This document shows, one piece after another, positions 60,933-64,000 of a DNA stretch of 64,000 nt. The translations under genes were made by a program, and so were the position numbers. The notes beneath the pieces are model-generated. The model was not told where the DNA came from and searched no databases. It was given only the letters and a program-made list of their open reading frames with translations. How positions within the stretch are numbered: the first letter of the stretch is position 1; the number at the start of each line of letters is the position of its first letter. Source of the stretch: Chlorops oryzae (Eukaryota; Arthropoda; Insecta; Diptera; Chloropidae); the NCBI GenBank assembly GCA_020466095.1, contig CM035806.1, positions 97,729,457-97,793,456 of the forward strand. Reading direction: 5' to 3'.

Positions 60933-62093
60933 TTCCGGATTTAAATTTAAAGCTTTGCTTCTTCGTAATTGCTAAAAATTTATTTTAAGTAAAAAAAAAG
61001 TAATCAGCTGCTTTCCGGCAGGCCCAACAGGGCTGTTCGTATTTAAAAATGGGAAAACTTAAATTCCATTGAGGTGTTTATTTCTTTCAAAAATTTTTTA
61101 AAAATTCTTTGGTTGAAAATAAAAATCAGATTTTATTCTTAAATTTTTAAAATATACTTGGTAATATTGCCCTAAGTAGAAAATGAAAATAAATTTTTAG
61201 ATTACAAGCTATAACCTTAAATCTGCAATATTTTTGGTAAGATCTTATGAAGTCCTTTTAAAACCTTTTTTTTATCTTCGCAGGCTTTTGTTTAAAGAAA
61301 TTTTCCAAAAAAAAACCATTCCGTTTTTCGTCACGTTTTCGTAGAGCATATCTAACCCACTTTTGCTTAAAGACCGGTCGTAGTATACTACCAATCGTTG
61401 TAAATTACACAACCGTAGTTTTCGTCAGTGACCAAGCACATTTAAAAAAAAATTTTAAAATTAAAATAAAAATTTTTTTATTTAAAATTTAATTTTCAAT
61501 ATGGAACTTTTTTAAATATCGCAAAATGTGGCAGCACGCTCCATTGTCAGGGTAGTCAGTCAAATTCACAGCTGCTTGAAATATTATTTTTGAGCATTGA
61601 GCCGCGTTCGCGCGATTTTTCAACAGTTTCATATCGCTGTAGTCCGAATCCGTAAATTTAAAGCTTTGCTTCTTTCGTATTGCACAGATTTTTTCCGTAA
61701 AATTTTAAAATGAACGTAATCAGCTGCTTTTCAACCGCCTAGAACAGGGCTGTTGCGGTATTTAAAAAGAAAACTTAAACGACCTATTGAGGTAGTTTAA
61801 ATTTTTTTCAAAAATATTTTTAAAAATTCTTTGGTGAAAATAAAAATCAGATTTTATTTTTAAAATTTTTAAAATATACTTGGTAATATTGGCCCTAAGT
61901 AGAAAATGAAAATAAATTTTTTAGATTACAAGCAATGACCTTAAATCTGCAATATTTTTGGTAAGATCTTATGAAGTCCCTTAAAAAACCATTTTTTATC
62001 TTCGCAGGCTTTTGCGTTTTAATAGGCAAAGAAAAAAAAAACCAATTCCGTTTTTCGTCACGTTTCGTAGAGCATATCTAAGGCCCACTTTGC
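60933..62093 (+). repeat. near-tandem duplication of about 440 bases
   Basis: 60933-61369 and 61647-62093 are direct copies (landmarks TTTAAAGCTTTGCTTCTT, GTAATCAGCTGCTTT, ACTTGGTAATATT, CTTCGCAGGCTTTTG, GTAGAGCATATCTAA). Most differences are single-base length changes in homopolymers. No gene seen. Confidence 0.8.
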
Positions 62094-62559
62094 TTCCGGG
62101 CCCCAGATCTTACACCAATTATACTACAACTAAGATACTGTCAGATAAATAAGGCAAGGAGGAACAAAAATAAATATGTTTTTCTTTTTTTAAACATTAA
62201 AGGCGTACGACTGTCACCATGCGCCACCATGGAAATGCCCATATGTACCTAAAATGTGGGCTTGCTAGTATAACGTAATCTACCTAATCTTTAAATAATC
62301 TTTATAGGGTCTTGCGGAAGTAATGCCCCACTGAAATGGTCTGGCACTAATTAATATCAGTCTTTTATGATATTCTTAAAGAATATTTCTACTTTAAAGA
62401 AGGTGAATTTTTTTATACAAATTTTGTTTGATGAACGACAATGCTCAGTGGCGCGAAATATTAAATACACTGAAAAAAAATTTTCATTTTTATTTTCTCT
62501 ATGTAAAAAATTGTTTCTCAGTGTTAAATTTTTGAAAAAAAAATTTAATTTCCCTCTAT

Positions 62560-62729
62560 TAGGGGCTGTCCATTAATTACGTAAGGGCGATTTTGACCAT
62601 TTTTGACCCCCCCCCCCCCCCCCCCGTAAGCATACTTTAGTATAAATCAGACACTTTTATAAGCAGGCGTAAGATTTTTCGAACCCCCTCCCCCCCTTTT
62701 ATGCTTACGTAATTAATGGACAGCCCTTA
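62560..62729. mobile_element. 170-base miniature element with poly-C
   Basis: Ends TAGGGGCTGTCCATTAATTA / TAAGGGCTGTCCATTAATTA (inverted), continuing CGTAAG. A 19-C run at 62607-62625 and a C-rich run at 62685-62697. Flanking 8-mers match only 5 of 8. Confidence 0.65.
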
Positions 62730-62834
62730 TCAGCTATCAGTAACCAATAGTTTCATCTTTCTATCTTAAATAGTTTTTAAGATATAAATTTTCGAAAAAG
62801 GGTTTAATAAAAAGGAGTTTTTAAGGATTTATAT

Positions 62835-63265
62835 TAGTGATGTTACGAATGTGGTTATTTCAACTTTCGCGAATGCAAATGCGAATGTTCAGTTTCAAAT
62901 TAAGCGCCACTTATCTATGCTTTGGTATTGACAGCTAACATGCCGTTTAAACCCCACATAATTTTTGTTAGAGTGCTGCCCAATGATCCAAAAAAATAAG
63001 TTATTTAATTTGTTTAATTTGTTTTCGTAAGGAAAATGAATTTAAATTTGTTCTCCAAGCCATTTTTGAATAACTTTTAAATATTGTTTTGAAATCTACA
63101 AATCAATACACATATCAAATCATTCTACATAAAAGAAATATAGAACATCCATATGATTTCTTTTTCGAAAGTTAATATTCGCAAAATATTCGCATAAAAT
63201 TTTGCGAATGCGAATGTCCAGAAATTTGCGAATATTCGCGAATGCGCATATTCGCAACATTACTA
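62835..63265. mobile_element. TIR element rich in ATTCGCGAAT-type motifs
   Basis: Ends TAGTGATGTTACGAATGTG / TAGTAATGTTGCGAATATG (inverted). Right third packed with GCGAATATTCGC motifs. Flanking 8-mers atttatat/atatataa agree at 6 of 8; hAT-like assignment is tentative. Confidence 0.55.
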
Positions 63266-63489
63266 ATATATAAATATATCAAGAACACTGGCAGGGTAAG
63301 CCAAGGACACTGGGAAATACACCGAGAGAAAAAGGTAGTTATATTAACTGAAAAAGCAGGTTAAAATAACCGAGTTCACCGTTAATTCTTAGCTTATGTG
63401 TAGTTGCGGTCAATTCAACAGTACAAACACAGTCAATACGGATATAACTATCTGATGGTTGATTAAACTGTCTCGCGGTTAAATCAACT

Positions 63490-64000
63490 GTCACCAGCGA
63501 CTGGGAAAAAAAATTTATTTTTTGCTTTGACTTTTTTTTATCTTCTTTTATTAATATTTTTTTTTTAATTAAATTATTATATTTTTTGTTTATTTATTTG
63601 TTTCTATTTATAAATCTTTTTCTCTTTCATCTCTTTAAATTTTCTCGCCTCGGCCGAGCCTTGAACCGCAGACTTCCACACTTCGCTGGGCGAACGTCTT
63701 AACCATTACGCTAAACGAACGAATTTAATTTATTGGTCAAAATGCTCACTTGAGCTTATGGTTGCTCAAGTTTTGGGGAACGTGCTTAAGGAATTGTTTC
63801 ACTCCCAAAATTTTTTGCTTGAAAATGAACCATTAAAAAAAAATTAAATAAATTAAAACCTTAAAAATTTAGGAGAAAATTTTTGTCTTCCAAAACAACT
63901 ACACTCTGAACAAAAAAAAAAAAAAACTGTAATTAAAAAAAAAATTCAGAAAAATTCCCGCCGCCAGCAGGGATAGAACCCCCAAGCTCACGGGTGTCGA
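63490..64000 (-). mobile_element. CCC-TIR element with tRNA-like modules (copy 4, cut by window end)
   Basis: From CACCAGCGACTGGG onward it follows copy 1 (29489 on): module B on the minus strand at 63646-63722, the same A/T spacer, then the B box of module A at 63965-63990 before the sequence ends. The left TIR is not evident. Confidence 0.65.

Overview
This is an AT-rich, non-coding-dominated window of an insect genome. It carries the 5' (amino-terminal) half of one recognisable protein-coding gene, zfh2, a zinc-finger/homeodomain transcription factor of flies, on the minus strand. Protein sequence, intron style and transposon types fit a higher fly (Brachycera/Schizophora). A tephritid-like fly is my guess, but the species cannot be fixed from the sequence. 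A 100-N gap (37242-37341) shows this is a draft assembly.

zfh2 (7868-16828, minus strand). Five coding exons can be placed by matching splice sites and codon phase: 16646-16828, 15111-15261, 13380-15031, 9990-10174 and 7868-9679. They encode about the first 1,330 residues, with eight or so C2H2 fingers and long Q/A/S-rich linkers. The remaining exons, including the homeodomains, lie beyond position 1. Four single-base frameshifts break the reading frame (about 14746, 13620, 9287 and 8041). All exon phases agree once these are allowed for. Single-base indels elsewhere (a near-tandem duplication at 60.9-62.1 kb) suggest consensus sequencing errors rather than gene death.

Everything else is intronic or intergenic DNA packed with mobile elements, many defined by terminal inverted repeats (TIRs) plus target-site duplications (TSDs). 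They include: hAT-like elements with 8-bp TSDs (6284, 11036, 35697, 38150, 40825, 41218, 49080, 50925), several of them giant foldbacks; TA-flanked Tc1/mariner/pogo-like elements (2301, 2613, 21602, 26637, and a 1.25-kb mariner relic with a DD37E-type transposase at 49655); a TTAA-flanked piggyBac-like miniature element (48364); and Helentron/DINE-1-like repeats with GACA microsatellites (7.4-7.8, 22.2-24.05, 55.4-56.6 and 58.4-59.0 kb).

The most unusual item is a set of elements with CCC-starting TIRs and 2-bp duplications (33258, 34534, 55626, probably 29305 and the truncated copy at 63490, perhaps 22816). Four of them contain two tRNA-like RNA polymerase III modules in the same order. I could not assign this architecture to a named superfamily.
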